Notes under the pieces: model-generated
The model's database searches: none
Told to the model about the DNA's origin: nothing
What the model saw: only the letters and a program-made list of their open reading frames with translations
Translations under genes and position numbers: made by a program
NCBI GenBank assembly: GCA_946481135.1
Contig: CAMLMQ010000166.1
Location: 1 to 6,625 of the forward strand
Direction of reading: 5' to 3'
Source: an uncultured Microbacteriaceae bacterium
GTDB taxonomy: Bacteria > Actinomycetota > Actinomycetes > Actinomycetales > Microbacteriaceae
Length of the DNA stretch: 6,625 nt
Shown: in pieces, positions 5,733 to 6,625 of the stretch
Layout: the number at the start of each line of letters is the position of its first letter
How positions within the stretch are numbered: the first letter of the stretch is position 1

Positions 5733-6625
5733 TCAGCTCGAACGGTCGCGCTGCTGGGCCTGCAGAGCGCGCTCGACGCCCGCGAGGTTCTCGATCACCA
5801 GGCGGCGCATCGCGGGCACGTCCGGATGCGCGTCGAGCCAGGCCTTCGTCGCGTCGACGAGACCCTGGGAGGCGAGCGGCGCCGGGTAGAAGCCGAGGAT
5901 GACGTACTCGGCGATCTTGTACGAGCGCTCCTTCCAGATGCGCTCCAGCGCGTCGAAGTAGGGCGCGACGAGCGGCTCGAGGTCGGACGGGTCGTTGACG
6001 TGGTGGTAGCCCATGCCCGACGAACGCAGCACGACGTTCGGCAGCGACGCATCCGTGAGGGCCTGCTCGAGCGCCGTCTTCTTGTCGCCGGTCGCTCGGG
6101 CACGGGCCGCCGCCTGCTGGCCGTTCGCGGTGTTGTCCTTCTCCAGCTGCGCCGCGATCTCGGCCTCGCCGGCCTCGCCGAGCAGCACGAGACCCTCGAG
6201 CAGCTCCCACGACAGGTCGGCGTCGATCTCCAGTCCGTCGAGCTTCACCGAGCCGTCGAGCAGCCCGCGCAGCGTCTGCGCGTGGGTGGGCGTCGACGGG
6301 ATGTTGGCGAAGAACTTCACGAACTGGAACTGCGCGTCGCTGCCCGCAGCGGCCCCCTGCGCGAGCTCCCACAGGGCGTCGCCGACGCGCTCGATCGTCG
6401 GGTCGCGCTTCTCGGGCGCGACGTACAGCCGCGCCACCTGCGTGAGTTGCGTGAGCGACAGGCGCATCGTCGTCGACTCGGTCTCGGTCGCGATGTTGCC
6501 GAGCACGAGGTCGACGTAGTCGCTCGGGGCGACCTCGGCATCCCGGGTGGCGTCCCAGGCCGCACCCCAGACGAGGGCGCGCGCGAGCGGCTCCTCGATG
6601 TCGGCGAGCTTGTCGATCGCGAACT
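5733..6625 (-). CDS. pepN: PepN-type M1 aminopeptidase, C-terminal part (N-terminus outside window)
   Basis: The window holds the last 296 residues of what should be an approximately 850-residue cytoplasmic zinc aminopeptidase that trims N-terminal residues from peptides. The segment is the helical ERAP1-like C-terminal domain: IEEPLARALVWGAAWDATRDAEV, then NIATETESTTMRLSLTQ, VKFFANIPSTPTHAQTLRGLLDG, ERSYKIAEYVILGFYPAPLASQGLVD and MRRLVIENLAGVERALQAQQRDRSS at the end. This run is characteristic of actinobacterial PepN. The catalytic HExxH and GAMEN motifs would lie upstream of the window and cannot be checked. The ATG at 6506 within the frame is internal, since strong family similarity continues beyond it to the window edge. 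It is co-oriented with the reductase gene 39 bp downstream, so some read-through into that gene is possible. Confidence 0.93.
   Translation of the reverse strand, partial: FAIDKLADIEEPLARALVWGAAWDATRDAEVAPSDYVDLVLGNIATETESTTMRLSLTQLTQVARLYVAPEKRDPTIERVGDALWELAQGAAAGSDAQFQFVKFFANIPSTPTHAQTLRGLLDGSVKLDGLEIDADLSWELLEGLVLLGEAGEAEIAAQLEKDNTANGQQAAARARATGDKKTALEQALTDASLPNVVLRSSGMGYHHVNDPSDLEPLVAPYFDALERIWKERSYKIAEYVILGFYPAPLASQGLVDATKAWLDAHPDVPAMRRLVIENLAGVERALQAQQRDRSS

Overview
The window is high-GC DNA with GC-ending codons, GGAG-type ribosome binding sites, some apparently leaderless genes and tightly overlapping reading frames. This points to an actinobacterium. The gene families (actinobacterial PepN, a MscS channel with a GFGAQN pore helix, DUF4386, a CsoR-family regulator) fit Microbacteriaceae or a close relative, but the genus is inferred. 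Nothing looks like a mobile element, CRISPR array, tRNA or rRNA.

Left part (1-738). The 5' two thirds of a MscS-type mechanosensitive channel gene lies on the minus strand and runs off the left edge. Between it and the plus-strand operon is a 118-bp divergent control region. It holds two adjacent, unusually good palindromes (657-695 and 696-729) overlaid on a strong promoter (TTGACA, 17 bp, TACAGT) and ending at the ribosome binding site of the first plus-strand gene.

Central operon (739-2935, plus strand). Four tightly packed genes encode a six-helix DUF4386 membrane protein, a four-helix membrane protein, a small XRE-type DNA-binding regulator and a zinc-free NAD(P)H quinone-oxidoreductase-like protein. 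Stop codons overlap Shine-Dalgarno sequences or start codons, so translation is probably coupled. A long hairpin (2953-3004) separates this operon from the convergent regulator gene.

Right-central sulfur locus (3018-5693). A CsoR-family repressor that keeps both sensing cysteines but lacks the metal-binding histidine, as in persulfide-sensing CstR, is divergent from two coupled rhodanese genes, one cytoplasmic and one a predicted lipoprotein. Convergent with these, only 6 bp away, is a CoA-disulfide reductase/rhodanese fusion resembling NADH-dependent persulfide reductases. The two promoters carry near-identical 16-bp operators (ATACCCC/GGGGTAT type) at the same 4-bp distance from a TAnnnT -10 box, followed 6-7 nt later by the ATG. 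I infer a reactive-sulfur (sulfide/persulfide) sensing and detoxification regulon under the CstR-like repressor, with leaderless target mRNAs.

Right edge (5733-6625, minus strand). This is the C-terminal third of a PepN-type aminopeptidase, cut by the window end. The reductase gene lies 39 bp downstream of it, and the whole gap is operator sequence.
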